Below are positions 54,098-63,316 of a DNA stretch of 64,000 nt, one piece after another. Origin of the DNA: Clostridia bacterium. GTDB taxonomy: Bacteria; Bacillota; Clostridia; TANB77; UBA1234. The position numbers and the translations under genes are program-made. The notes beneath the pieces are model-generated. The model did no database searches and had not been told where the DNA came from. It was given only the letters and a program-made list of their open reading frames with translations. Positions within the stretch are counted from its first letter, which is position 1, and each line of letters opens with the position of its first letter. Where the stretch lies: positions 1-64,000 of the forward strand of contig JAFUGC010000048.1 in assembly GCA_017469565.1 (NCBI GenBank). The letters run 5' to 3'.

Positions 54098-55369
54098 ATG
54101 AAGAAAAGTATAGTTGGAATTTTAGTTTTCGCATTATTATGCACAGCATCACTTGTAGTATTTGCTGCTAACTTTAGTGATGTTAATTCACACTGGGCAC
54201 AATCATCTATTAGCAGATGGTCAAATGAGTCTATTGTAAATGGTTATACTGATGGTACATTTAAACCAGAAAGTAATATCACAAGAGCTGAATTTGCAGC
54301 AATTGTTACAAGATTATTTGAACCTACAAGGACTACAAGTTTAAACAAATATACAGATATTGAGTCTGGTGCTTGGTATTATGATTCTGTTGCAAAAGCA
54401 GTTGCAATGGGAGCATTAGATGGTTCTACATCAAAAATTAGACCAAATGATTATATTACAAGAGAAGAAGCTATGAATGGCTTAAATAGCATTTATGCTT
54501 TAACAGCAAAATCTAAGAGTGAAGCATTAGCTAAATTCTCTGATTCAGCATCTATTTCTAGTTGGGCTGAAAGTGCAGTTGCTGCATTTACAGAGTATGG
54601 ATATGTTAATGGATATCCTGATGGAACAGTAAAACCAAGTGATAATATCACAAGAGCTGAGTTTGCAAAAATGTTAGATAGAGCTGTTGCTTTAATTATC
54701 AAAGAAGATGGTGAATATGATTTAACAGATGTAAACACTAGTGTTATCGTTAAATCAAAAAATGTTTCATTAAATAATGTATCTAATGTTGATAGAGTAT
54801 TTGTATTAAATGATGATATGAATGATTCATTAAAGATTGATGGTAAAAAAGCAAGTAATACTATTATTATTTCTGCTACAGAAAAAGAATCATCAGCAGG
54901 TGGTGGCGGCGGTGCCGGTTCATCAAACAGAACAGCAATTATCACTGTAACAACAAATGGTGATAAATATACTGTTGTAAAGAATTCTGCAACAATCGCT
55001 GATGGTAAAAAAATTACTGTAGAAGTTGATGGCAAAAAAGTTCTTTCAGAAGTTGAACTTAGTGAATCAACATTTGCAGATAATATGAAAACAGTAATTA
55101 ATGCTTTAGATCCAGAAAAAGTAATTAATACTTTAGAAGCTGATTATACAAGTGTTGATGTTAAAGATTGGGCTAAAGCAGCTATTGAGACATTATCTGC
55201 TGAGCAACAAGTAGCAGCTGGATTAGCTTATGCTGAAAGTGCAAAAATGTCTGATGTTTATGCAGCTTTAATTGAAGCTGGTATGACATCTGATGACCTT
55301 AAAGCTGCAGCAGCTGATACATTCACAGTTTCTTATACTGATGGTATTGATGCATTAAAGTCAATCTAA
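54098..55369 (+). CDS. S-layer homology domain protein
   Basis: The 423-residue protein has a signal peptide (VVFAANFSD) and three SLH domains (about residues 25-205) with FSDVNSHWAQ, VNGYTDGTFKPESNITRAEF and VNGYPDGTVKPSDNITRAEF. A glycine-rich hinge GGGGGAG follows, then a C-terminal region rich in Ala/Asp that I do not recognise. SLH domains bind pyruvylated secondary wall polymer, so the protein should be attached noncovalently to the wall. It follows the exported SGE protein with AGGAGGAAGG and ends at a terminator. Confidence 0.9.
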   Translation: MKKSIVGILVFALLCTASLVVFAANFSDVNSHWAQSSISRWSNESIVNGYTDGTFKPESNITRAEFAAIVTRLFEPTRTTSLNKYTDIESGAWYYDSVAKAVAMGALDGSTSKIRPNDYITREEAMNGLNSIYALTAKSKSEALAKFSDSASISSWAESAVAAFTEYGYVNGYPDGTVKPSDNITRAEFAKMLDRAVALIIKEDGEYDLTDVNTSVIVKSKNVSLNNVSNVDRVFVLNDDMNDSLKIDGKKASNTIIISATEKESSAGGGGGAGSSNRTAIITVTTNGDKYTVVKNSATIADGKKITVEVDGKKVLSEVELSESTFADNMKTVINALDPEKVINTLEADYTSVDVKDWAKAAIETLSAEQQVAAGLAYAESAKMSDVYAALIEAGMTSDDLKAAAADTFTVSYTDGIDALKSI

Positions 55370-55390
55370 GTTATTGATAAGCATTTTATG

Positions 55391-55415
55391 GGAGAGCCAT
55401 AAAAGTTGGCTCTCC
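55391..55415 (+). terminator. Terminator of the SLH gene
   Basis: Perfect 9-bp arms GGAGAGCCA/TGGCTCTCC with a 7-nt loop; the T tract is weak. Confidence 0.65.
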
Positions 55416-55506
55416 TATAAAAATAAATTTGACAAAAATATTGACATTTACTCATGAAAATGTTACTATATTTTTGTTCTTTTAAAAATAAAAGGGCAGT
55501 TAAAAT

Positions 55507-55594
55507 GCGCGAGTGGCGGAACAGGCAGACGCACAGGACTTAAAATCCTGCGCCCGATGAGGGCGTACCGGTTCGATTCCGGTTTCGCGCACCA
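55507..55594 (+). tRNA. tRNA-Leu(UAA)
   Basis: Class II tRNA with acceptor GCGCGAG. The anticodon stem CAGGA/TCCTG and loop CTTAAAA give anticodon TAA. A long variable arm and T loop GGTTCGATTCC follow, with encoded CCA at the 3' end. Confidence 0.95.
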
Positions 55595-55597
55595 AAG

Positions 55598-55638
55598 GTA
55601 CCATGGCTTTGAATTAATCATTGTCATGGTACTTTTTT
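55598..55638 (+). terminator. Terminator of tRNA-Leu(UAA)
   Basis: Arms GTACCATG/CATGGTAC are followed by six T residues, directly after the tRNA 3' end. Confidence 0.8.
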
Positions 55639-55724
55639 ATCTATTTCCAAAATCATTCTATTGACATGGAGTTGAATTTTCATTAATATATAAGTGTATG
55701 AATAAGTAGGAGGTGTGTCTAGGC

Positions 55725-55820
55725 ATGAAACAAAGGACAAAAAACATTTTTAGAATATTATGTTTGTTACTTGCAGCATTATTTGTAATACCAGTTGTTG
55801 TACAATTATTTTATTATTAA
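55725..55820 (+). CDS. 31-residue membrane microprotein upstream of cdaA
   Basis: ATG 55725 is preceded by AGGAGGTG and the frame ends with TAA at 55818-55820, 18 bp before cdaA. It encodes basic MKQRTKNIFR followed by one hydrophobic helix, ILCLLLAALFVIPVVVQLF, and no tail. The spacing suggests co-transcription with cdaA, perhaps as a translational leader or a membrane partner. No family recognised. Its length equals that of the microprotein at 50.6 kb, but the sequences are not clearly related. Confidence 0.55.
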   Translation: MKQRTKNIFRILCLLLAALFVIPVVVQLFYY

Positions 55821-55838
55821 TATTCGGGTGTGAATTAT

Positions 55839-56735
55839 ATGGAATCTATTCTAGGATCATTTAGACTTTTTTATGAAACAAAGGTAGTAGGTTATTTTAA
55901 TATGTTAGCTGAGTATCCTATCAAAATTGTAACACTGGCTGTGGATCTTATCCTAGTTGGTTTTTTGGTTTATGGTTTAGTAAGGGTACTGAATGGTACT
56001 AGAGCTATGTATCTTTTAAAGGGTATTGTGATTTTGATTGTAGCTACAGCACTTAGTGAGTTTTTCTCGTTGAACATTTTACACTATATATTAAGTTCTA
56101 TTAGTACCTATGGTGTTATCATGATTATTGTCATTTTCCAACCAGAGCTTAGGAGAACTCTTGAGCAGATGGGGAGTGCGGACATTAGAAAGTTTTTTGA
56201 TTTTGAAGAACAGCCTGTTGATGATTCTGCAGTAGATAGTGTGGTTGAGGCTTGTTACAGAATGTCAAAAGAAAAGATAGGAGCATTAATTGTTTTTGAA
56301 AGGGAAATGGGACTTGATCCAATTGCTTTAACGGGTGTTAAGATTGATTCTAAAGTATCAAGAGAGCTAATAGAAAACATATTTGTTCCAGATACGCCAC
56401 TTCATGATGGTGCCGTGATTATTAGAAATGGGAGAATTGATTCTGCGGCGTGCATCTTACCTATTACTTCTCGTGAAGATTTAGATAGGGAATATGGCAC
56501 TAGGCATAGAGCCGCCATTGGTCTTTCTGAACAGTATGATTCCATTGTGGTAGTAGTTTCAGAGGAAACGGGTAAGGTTTCCATGGTGATAGATGGGAAA
56601 ATTATCAGGAATCTAAAAGAGGAGACCTTGTGTAAAGAATTAAAAAGAAGGTTGGAAAGAAAAACACAAAAGGGCATTAAAGATATGATAAATGCTCAAA
56701 AAGAAAAATATAGGAATATTAAATTAAAAAAATAA
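55839..56735 (+). CDS. cdaA: Diadenylate cyclase CdaA
   Basis: The 298-residue protein has three membrane helices (about residues 25-100) and a DAC domain with the catalytic LHDGAVII (DGA) and GTRHRAAIGLSE (RHR) motifs. It makes cyclic di-AMP from two ATP, the messenger that controls potassium and osmolyte balance and wall homeostasis. The usual partners cdaR and glmM are not next to it. ATG 55839 was chosen; a GTG lies 9 bp earlier. An aquaporin gene follows after a terminator, which may fit the osmotic theme. Confidence 0.95.
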   Translation: MESILGSFRLFYETKVVGYFNMLAEYPIKIVTLAVDLILVGFLVYGLVRVLNGTRAMYLLKGIVILIVATALSEFFSLNILHYILSSISTYGVIMIIVIFQPELRRTLEQMGSADIRKFFDFEEQPVDDSAVDSVVEACYRMSKEKIGALIVFEREMGLDPIALTGVKIDSKVSRELIENIFVPDTPLHDGAVIIRNGRIDSAACILPITSREDLDREYGTRHRAAIGLSEQYDSIVVVVSEETGKVSMVIDGKIIRNLKEETLCKELKRRLERKTQKGIKDMINAQKEKYRNIKLKK

Positions 56736-56741
56736 CTTATC

Positions 56742-56772
56742 ATGGAGCTCAGTTTTTGAGCTCCATTATATT
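56742..56772 (+). terminator. Terminator of cdaA
   Basis: Perfect arms ATGGAGCTC/GAGCTCCAT with a 7-nt loop, then ATATTTTTT. Confidence 0.8.
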
Positions 56773-56908
56773 TTTTGAATATTGATTTTTTTTAAATAAT
56801 ATAATAGAATTATCTAAGAAAAGTTATATTATCTTTTTAACGAAAAGAGTTTTTGAAATGTTTAAGATAATATTGCTTAAAAACGCTAAACGAAAAGGAG
56901 AGTATTTT

Positions 56909-57577
56909 ATGAAAAAATATCTTAGTGAATTTTTAGGTACGTTGGTTTTAGTTCTTTTGGGTTGCGGTAGTGCCGCAATTGCTGGTGGCACTCTTGGAAC
57001 GCTTGGCATTGCTTTTGCATTTGGTCTTGCCATTGTGGCAATGGCTTATTCCATTGGAAGAATTTCTGGCTGTCATGTAAATCCAGCAGTATCACTTGCA
57101 ATGCTAATTTCAGGTAAAATGTCTGCAAAAGATTTTTGTGGATATGTAGTAGCTCAGGTTTTAGGTGCATTTGCTGGTTCTGGAATTTTATTAGGAATTA
57201 TTCGTTGCACCACGCTTGGCGATGTTGGCTTAGGAGCAAATGGATATGGAGAGTTATCTGCTGTAAGTCTTAACCTATGGGGAGCTCTAATTGTAGAAGT
57301 GATAGCTACATGTATCTTTATATTTGCCATTCTTGGTGTTACTGATGATGATAAATATGAAAAAATTTCTGGTGTGGTAATAGGTTTTGTATTAACTTTA
57401 ATCCATATTGTTGTTATTCCACTAACAGGTACATCAGTTAATCCGGCAAGAAGCCTTGCACCAGCAGTTTTGGTTGGAGGTACAGCACTTTCACAAGTAT
57501 GGGTGTTTATTGTTGCACCATTTGTTGGAGCAGCACTTGCCGCTCTAGTTTGGAAAGCATTAAAAGAATCAAAGTAA
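56909..57577 (+). CDS. Aquaporin (MIP family)
   Basis: The 222-residue channel has six helices and both pore motifs, HVNPAVSLAM and SVNPARSLAPA. The residues around the filter (for example GHC-like SGCHVNPAV and SGTSVNPARS) fit an AqpZ-like water channel more than a glycerol facilitator, which would have a larger loop insert. ATG 56909 follows AAAAGGAGAG; the longer upstream start was rejected. It lies between cdaA and a repeat copy. Expression is monocistronic by spacing. Confidence 0.93.
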   Translation: MKKYLSEFLGTLVLVLLGCGSAAIAGGTLGTLGIAFAFGLAIVAMAYSIGRISGCHVNPAVSLAMLISGKMSAKDFCGYVVAQVLGAFAGSGILLGIIRCTTLGDVGLGANGYGELSAVSLNLWGALIVEVIATCIFIFAILGVTDDDKYEKISGVVIGFVLTLIHIVVIPLTGTSVNPARSLAPAVLVGGTALSQVWVFIVAPFVGAALAALVWKALKESK

Positions 57578-57621
57578 TTGGTTTGATAAAAGAATAAGAA
57601 ATGAAGACTGAGAAACAAATT

Positions 57622-57694
57622 AACACATTAGGGACGGAGTAAAAAGTGTCAACCTATCATGGGTTGACACTTTTTACTCCGTCCCTAATGTGTT
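57622..57694. repeat. Palindromic repeat copy 3 (best preserved)
   Basis: A nearly perfect palindrome of about 73 bp. Outer arms AACACATTAGGGACGGAGT continue through AAAAAGTGTCAACC to a 6-nt loop. It lies between the convergent aquaporin and XRE genes and extends to 6 bp from the XRE stop. Confidence 0.85.
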
Positions 57695-57700
57695 CAGTAT

Positions 57701-58006
57701 TTAGACTTTATAATTTAGTTCGTCTTTTTGAGCCACTTTGACAATTGTTTTATTTAAGTTACTTCTTTCCAAGCTCATCATGTTTGCTCCAAATTCTGGG
57801 GCATAGAAGAATTCAGATAGTGTGCAGTTTAATGCGTTTGCTATTTTTTCAATATTAATAATGGATATATTTCTCTTTCCACGTTCCACAGAAGTAATGT
57901 ATGTTCGGTCAAGTTCTGCATTCAAAGCTAGTTTCTCCTGACTTAGTTTAAGATTATTTCTGAGAAATTTAATTCTGTTTCCGATTATAATTTTAACATC
58001 ATCCAT
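57701..58006 (-). CDS. XRE family transcriptional regulator
   Basis: The 101-residue protein is essentially one helix-turn-helix domain (about residues 7-62: IIIGNRIKFLRNNLKLSQEKLA and TYITSVERGKRNISI), plus a short C-terminal tail. It resembles SinR/C-protein-like regulators. GAGGAGGAAAG precedes the ATG. A dyad upstream at 58032-58050 may be its binding site. Targets are unknown. The closest co-directional gene is the 115-residue protein upstream. Confidence 0.88.
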   Translation of the reverse strand: MDDVKIIIGNRIKFLRNNLKLSQEKLALNAELDRTYITSVERGKRNISIINIEKIANALNCTLSEFFYAPEFGANMMSLERSNLNKTIVKVAQKDELNYKV

Positions 58007-58031
58007 ATTCTTTCCTCCTCATATTATTTTG

Positions 58032-58050
58032 AGTTACCTATATGGCAACT
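58032..58050. promoter_or_regulatory. Dyad upstream of the XRE gene
   Basis: AGTTACC and GGCAACT form an imperfect inverted repeat with a 5-bp centre, 26-44 bp upstream of the XRE start codon. It is a plausible autoregulatory operator. Confidence 0.4.
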
Positions 58051-58115
58051 ATACCTATAACTAAGGATAAAGAATTTGATGCTGATAGTTCAACGGATTA
58101 TGAGTCACAACGATT

Positions 58116-58463
58116 TTATAATCTTTCCTCTTTTTTATCGTCGTCTTTTTTTAATTCGCAGTCGATAAATGGATCTTTTACATCTGTTTTTACTTTGAAT
58201 TTCACAGGTATTTCGATTTTCATTTTTTGAACAATCGTAAATTCGCAGTCATTATCCTCTTTTCCCATTTCATATTTGTGATGCCTTGATGGAACAATAA
58301 TTGCTCTACCACAGCATTCTGATTTTGTATGCTTTACTTCAACATCTGGTGATACTTTGACAGGTATTTCAAGACTTACAAACTTTTCAACTATTTCCTT
58401 ACAATCCGTGTCATCATCATGACCTGGCATATAAATTGAGATTTCTTCTTCTGGCATTTTCAA
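58116..58463 (-). CDS. Hypothetical acidic/cysteine-containing 115-residue protein
   Basis: It begins MKMPEEEISIYMPGHDDD and contains paired similar strands, SLEIPVKVSPDVEV and KIEIPVKFKVKTDV, with CCGRAIIVPSR and further Cys between them. It ends in a Lys/Asp-rich tail. The pattern of repeated beta strands and Cys recalls clostridial spore-coat or exosporium proteins, but I cannot assign a family. GGGAGGAATTG precedes the ATG. It is upstream of and co-directional with the XRE gene and divergent from uvrB. Confidence 0.6.
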   Translation of the reverse strand: MKMPEEEISIYMPGHDDDTDCKEIVEKFVSLEIPVKVSPDVEVKHTKSECCGRAIIVPSRHHKYEMGKEDNDCEFTIVQKMKIEIPVKFKVKTDVKDPFIDCELKKDDDKKEERL

Positions 58464-58584
58464 TTCCTCCCTTCAATTTAATATCATAATATGCGTAATA
58501 ATAAAAAAGTGTGAAGTGAAACCGCACGAAAATGGTTGTCCCTTTTTGTATAGTGTGGTAAAATAGGGAACTGAGGTGAAATTC

Positions 58585-60544
58585 GTGTTTAAGCTACATT
58601 CAAAATTTGAGCCTACTGGTGACCAACCACAGGCAATAGATGCTTTAGTGAATGGAATAAATAAAGGTGAGAAATACCAGACGCTTTTGGGAGTTACAGG
58701 GTCTGGTAAAACTTTTACTATGGCAAATATTATACAAAAAGTCCAAAAACCCACACTCATTTTGGCTCATAATAAAACACTAGCTCGGACAGTTATATTC
58801 GGAATTCAAAGAGTTCTTCCCAGAGAACGCCGTAGAATATTTTGTATCCTATTATGATTATTATCAACCAGAGGCGTACATGCCTCAAACGGATACCTAT
58901 ATTGAGAAGGATTCTGCGGTAAATGAAGAAATTGATAAACTTCGTCATTCAGCAACAGCATCACTTTTTGAGAGAAAAGATGTAATTATCGTTGCTAGTG
59001 TTTCTTGTATTTATGGCTTGGGTGATCCAGAGGATTATACGGGACTTACACTTTCTTTGAGACCCGGAATGACTATTGAAAGAGATAGTTTGCTTAGAAT
59101 GTTAATTGACCGCCAGTATGATAGAAATGAGATTGATTTTAAACGTGGTAAGTTCAGGGTGAAGGGGGATACGGTAGAAGTATATCCGTCGAATGAAAAC
59201 GAGAAGGCAATTAGAATTGAATTCTTTGGCGATGAGATTGAAAAGATATCAGAAATTAATCCTTTAACGGGTCATAAGATAGGCATTAGAAATCATGTAT
59301 TAATTTTCCCAAATTCACACTATGCCACTTCTAAGGAAAAGATGAAAAGGGCGATTGGAACGATTGAGCAGGAATTGGAACAAAGAATAGAGGAGTTTAA
59401 GAGTCAGAATAAATTAATTGAGGCGCAAAGAATTGAGCAAAGAACCAATTTTGATATTGAAATGATGCTGGAAACCGGCTTTTGCCAGGGAATTGAAAAC
59501 TATTCAAGACATATTAGTGGTAGAGCACCGGGCAGTGCACCATATACTTTAATGGATTATTTTCCAAAGGATTATTTGCTCATCATCGATGAATCGCATG
59601 TTACTATTCCTCAGGTTAGGGCCATGTATAATGGTGATAGAGCAAGGAAGGAGAGCTTAGTTGAGTATGGTTTTAGGCTTCCTTCTGCTTTTGATAACAG
59701 GCCATTAAAATTTGATGAATGGGAAAATCGAATTAATCAAGTAATATTTGTGAGTGCCACTCCTGCGGATTATGAGGCAGAACATGCGAAAAATAATGTG
59801 GCGGAGCAGATTATCAGACCTACTGGTTTGCTAGATCCTAAGATTGAAGTAAGACCAGTAGAACATCAGGTGGATGATTTGATAGAACAGATTAATGAGG
59901 TGGTTCAAAACCATGAAAGAGTGCTTGTGACTACCCTTACCAAGAAGATGGCAGAGGATTTAACGGCATATCTTAAGAATATTGATATTCGTGTGACTTA
60001 TATGCATTCGGATATTGATACGTTAGAGAGAATGAAGATTTTAAAGGAATTAAGAGAAGGCAAGTATGACGTTTTAGTGGGAATTAACCTATTAAGAGAG
60101 GGCCTTGACTTGCCAGAGGTTTCACTGGTTGCTATATTAGATGCTGATAAAGAAGGGTTCCTTCGTTCAGAACGTTCACTGATTCAAACGATTGGGCGTG
60201 CTGCAAGAAATGTGAATGGGCGTGTAGTGATGTATGCGGATGAGCTTACACAATCAATGGAGAAGGCAATCTCTGAAACGAATAGAAGAAGAAAGATTCA
60301 GATGGCGTATAACGAGGAGCATGGCATCACGCCGCAGTCTATTAAGAAAGAAATCCGTGACGATATTAAGGCTACGATTGTAGATGAAACTGCAGAAAAA
60401 TATGAGATTGGTAAAGATGGTAAATCAGTGGATGATGTGATTGAGGAGCTAACCACTCAGATGCTGAAATATGCTGCTAAGATGGAGTTTGAGGAGGCTG
60501 CTAAGCTAAGAGATGAGATTAAAGAATTGGAGAAGCTAAAATAA
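58585..60544 (+). CDS. uvrB: Excinuclease ABC subunit B, +1 frameshift at CGG
   Basis: UvrB is the damage-verification helicase of nucleotide excision repair. The GTG start at 58585 follows GAGGTGA. Residues [11 protein letters not shown] and [14 protein letters not shown] (Walker A) are in the first frame to AHNKTLA. There the in-frame CGG (58786-58788) needs a +1 step to give [18 protein letters not shown] and then [13 protein letters not shown], an invariant UvrB segment. The second frame runs through LLIIDESHV, the helicase motifs ([25 protein letters not shown]) and the UVR motif at the end. Frame-corrected length is about 652 residues, normal for the family. Loss of this gene would be costly, so true inactivation is less likely. 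Confidence 0.93.
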
Positions 60545-60636
60545 AAGGTTGCAAGATGAAATGAAAAAAATTATAATGGTAATGAATGAATCTTTGAAAC
60601 AAATGACAAAATAAGGAATAGACTAAGGAGGAAATC

Positions 60637-61635
60637 ATGTTAATTGGTCAAATTGCGTTGTTAGTAGTAGGAATTTTATTGCTAATAAAAGGCTCAGATT
60701 TCTTTGTTGATGCTGGCTCTAAGATAGGCAAGACTCTAAAAATCAATGAAATGTTACTTGGGGTAACGATTGTATCTTTTGGTACAAGTTTGCCAGAATT
60801 TATTGTAGCATTAACAAGTGCACAAACAGGAAGTACAGAAATTGCGCTTGGAAATATCCTTGGAACAAATTTGTTTAATACATGTGTCATTTTAGCTGTA
60901 ATCGCATTAATAAAACCTGTTCAGTTTAAAAAAGATACTGTTAGAAAAGATATGTATATGTCTGTTGTAACAGCTTTGGTTTTACTGATTATTATGTCAG
61001 ATAAAATATTGAATAGTGATGTAGTAAATATTCTTTCTAGAACAGATGGTTTAATACTTTTAGTACTTTTTGGCATGTTTATGTATTATAGTTTATATAC
61101 CCTTACAGATTATTGGAGAGAGCGTAAAGAGGATAAGAAAAGTAATAAGGAGATTAAATTAAAATTAAAGGATATTGATATTCTTACGGTGAATATATTT
61201 TTGATGCTTCTAGGAATTATTATGGTGTTTGTTGGTGCGAATTGGTCTGTTAGTGCTGTTGAAGAGATTGCCAGAATCGTTGGAATATCAGAGACATTTA
61301 TCTCTATCATTGTTGTGGCAGTTGGAACATCACTTCCAGAAATTTTCACATCGATATCGGCGTTAAAAAAAGGAAAACAGGATATTGCTGTTGGAAATTT
61401 GATAGGGAGCAATATGTTTAATATTATGTTTGTGCTAGGCACAGCAGCAGCCATTCGTCCTATTCCTTTAAAGATGGATTCCCTTATTATTGATGCTTTC
61501 ACGTTTTTAATGGTAATGATACTTTTATTGATACATGCAAGAAAGGGAAAAGATCATGTGATTTCGAAGGGAGAAGGAATCTCATTTCTTGCTATTTATA
61601 TAGCATATATATTATATGTTGTTGTAAGAGGATAG
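60637..61635 (+). CDS. Calcium/sodium antiporter (CaCA superfamily)
   Basis: The 332-residue protein has about ten helices and the two inverted alpha-repeats: VSFGTSLPEFIVALTSA...GNILGTNLFN and VGTSLPEIFTSISA...GNLIGSNMFN. Both contain the ion-binding GTSLPE acid residues. It should exchange calcium for sodium (YrbG-like). A central hydrophilic loop is rich in Lys. Preceded by AAGGAGG. Neighbours are uvrB and a kinase without obvious link. Confidence 0.93.
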   Translation: MLIGQIALLVVGILLLIKGSDFFVDAGSKIGKTLKINEMLLGVTIVSFGTSLPEFIVALTSAQTGSTEIALGNILGTNLFNTCVILAVIALIKPVQFKKDTVRKDMYMSVVTALVLLIIMSDKILNSDVVNILSRTDGLILLVLFGMFMYYSLYTLTDYWRERKEDKKSNKEIKLKLKDIDILTVNIFLMLLGIIMVFVGANWSVSAVEEIARIVGISETFISIIVVAVGTSLPEIFTSISALKKGKQDIAVGNLIGSNMFNIMFVLGTAAAIRPIPLKMDSLIIDAFTFLMVMILLLIHARKGKDHVISKGEGISFLAIYIAYILYVVVRG

Positions 61636-61678
61636 TACAGAGGAATAAATTTAAGAAAAAAAGGAGTTTTTGTGTGTC

Positions 61679-62242
61679 ATGGGAAGAAGAAAAATAATTA
61701 GTATTGCTGGAGATTTAAGTAGTGGAAAAACTACAGTTACAAGGTTAATGCAAGAAACATTAGGGTATGAAATATATAGGAATGGTGCATACTTTAGAAA
61801 ATTAGCAGCAGAGAATGGTATGAGTGTGACTGAGTTTAATGTATATGTAACAGACCACCCTGAGATAGACAGGCAAATTGAACAAAGTGCAAAGGAATAT
61901 GCTGCCACTCATGAGAATTTGATTATTGATGCAAGACTTGGTTGGTATGCGGTTCCAGAATCTTTTAAGGTATATTTAAGGGTGGATATTAATGAAGCAG
62001 CAAGGCGTGCTTTTCATGACCCTGACAGAAAAGAGACAGAGAGCTTTTCTACAATAGAAGAGCAAAAGGAAGATTTGATGAAGAGATTTGAACTTGAAAA
62101 TGAACGTTATTTTTCTTTATATGGTATCCGAAAAGAGGATATGTCAAATTATGATTTTGTGCTTGACACTACTAATCTCACACCGGAACAAGTAAATGAA
62201 AAGATTATAGAGGCTTATCATAATTGGTTGAAAGAGGAATAG
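61679..62242 (+). CDS. Cytidylate kinase-like P-loop kinase
   Basis: The 187-residue nucleoside-monophosphate-kinase fold protein has P-loop GDLSSGKTTV, IIDARLGWYAVP and RVDINEAARRA. It lacks part of the usual CMP-binding region of bacterial Cmk (about 220 residues). It resembles archaeal-type short cytidylate kinases and clostridial 'cytidylate kinase-like' proteins. The start is uncertain: ATG 61679 is given, with AAAGGAG 12 nt upstream, while TTG 61670 is nearer. Substrate is inferred only. Confidence 0.75.
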   Translation: MGRRKIISIAGDLSSGKTTVTRLMQETLGYEIYRNGAYFRKLAAENGMSVTEFNVYVTDHPEIDRQIEQSAKEYAATHENLIIDARLGWYAVPESFKVYLRVDINEAARRAFHDPDRKETESFSTIEEQKEDLMKRFELENERYFSLYGIRKEDMSNYDFVLDTTNLTPEQVNEKIIEAYHNWLKEE

Positions 62243-62249
62243 GTTGACA

Positions 62250-62300
62250 AATAAGGGACGGAGAAAAAAGTGTAAACTCCGCCCTTTTATTTTAAAACAC
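62250..62300. repeat. Palindromic repeat copy 4 (degenerate)
   Basis: AAGGGACGGAG followed by AAAAAAGTGTAAA and then CTCCGCCCTT forms a shortened stem between the convergent kinase and spoVAD genes. A further AAACACTTTTTACACC overlaps the spoVAD end. Same core as the other three copies but imperfect. Confidence 0.7.
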
Positions 62301-62303
62301 TTT

Positions 62304-63314
62304 TTACACCTCAATGCTTACAGCATGTGCAATGCCGAGGATACTTTCATTTTGTTGTGCAGTGGTGGGACTCATGAGAGCACCAGTTGCACAGAACAAA
62401 ACTCTTTTGAATTTTTTGTGTTTTAGTTGATTATAGATATATCCACAAAATGTGGTGGCACAACAGCCACAGCCACTTCCACCAGCATGGGTATCTTGTT
62501 TATCTCCATCAAAAATCAAACAACCACAGTCATTGTAATTGTTCTTCATATCAATTCCTCTAGATTGCATCAATTCATTCGTGATTTTCTTTCCAATTAC
62601 TCCTAAATCTCCCGTTAAAATTAAATCATAATCGCTAGGTGCACGTCCCGTATCTTTAAAATGTGTATAAAGTGTGTCTACGGCCGCTGGCGCCATGGCT
62701 GCTCCCATGTTATTCGCATCTTTAATTCCCATATCCACAATCTTTCCTGTGGTCACATGTGTGATAAATGGTCCCTCTCCACCAGATGATAATAAGGCGG
62801 TCCCAGAACCAGTCACAGTCCACTGACTTGAGGGAGGTCTTTGTGTTCCTAGTTCTAGTGGAAATCGGAATTGCTTTTCTGCACTACAAAAGTGACTGGA
62901 AGTAGAAGCAATCACATTATCCGCCATCCCTCCATCAATCAGCATCGCTCCCAAGCTCATGGCTTCCACAAAAGTAGAACAGGCTCCAAAAAGCCCATAA
63001 TAGGGAATATCACGCTCCCTAATTCCAAAAGAAGAGGAGATACACTGATTTAGTAGGTCACCTGAAAATAAATAATCGATATCTGCATTAGCCACTTTCT
63101 CATTTCCAAGACAGCCTGCCACACATTCTTTCACAATTTTTGCCTCTGTTTTTTCCCATGTTTTTTCGCCCCAAGCCTCATCTTCCAAAATCATATCAAA
63201 ATATTTTGCAAGGGGACCTTCGCCTTCTTTTGGCCCCACAATAGAGTAGGTAGAAGAGATGGATACAGGGTTTGAAAGTTTCACAGTTTGTTTTCCTAAT
63301 TTTTTCTCTGCCAT
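62304..63314 (-). CDS. spoVAD: Stage V sporulation protein AD
   Basis: The 336-residue cytoplasmic thiolase-like protein of the SpoVA complex is reported to bind dipicolinic acid. Family markers are SSTYSIVGPKEGEGPL, FGACSTFVEAMSLGAM, ATSSHFCSAEKQFRFPLE and GGSGCGCCATTF. ATG 63314 follows AAGGAGGTT. A longer reading on the same frame into the spoVAC end was rejected, because it covers the SpoVAC C-terminus. It begins 2 bp after the frame-corrected spoVAC stop. Confidence 0.95.
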   Translation of the reverse strand: MAEKKLGKQTVKLSNPVSISSTYSIVGPKEGEGPLAKYFDMILEDEAWGEKTWEKTEAKIVKECVAGCLGNEKVANADIDYLFSGDLLNQCISSSFGIRERDIPYYGLFGACSTFVEAMSLGAMLIDGGMADNVIASTSSHFCSAEKQFRFPLELGTQRPPSSQWTVTGSGTALLSSGGEGPFITHVTTGKIVDMGIKDANNMGAAMAPAAVDTLYTHFKDTGRAPSDYDLILTGDLGVIGKKITNELMQSRGIDMKNNYNDCGCLIFDGDKQDTHAGGSGCGCCATTFCGYIYNQLKHKKFKRVLFCATGALMSPTTAQQNESILGIAHAVSIEV

Positions 63315-63316
63315 TT

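Noticed and set aside
57622-57694. Riboswitch at the 57.6 kb palindrome
   Set aside because: It lies at the 3' ends of convergent genes and recurs with the same core elsewhere, fitting a repeat/terminator.
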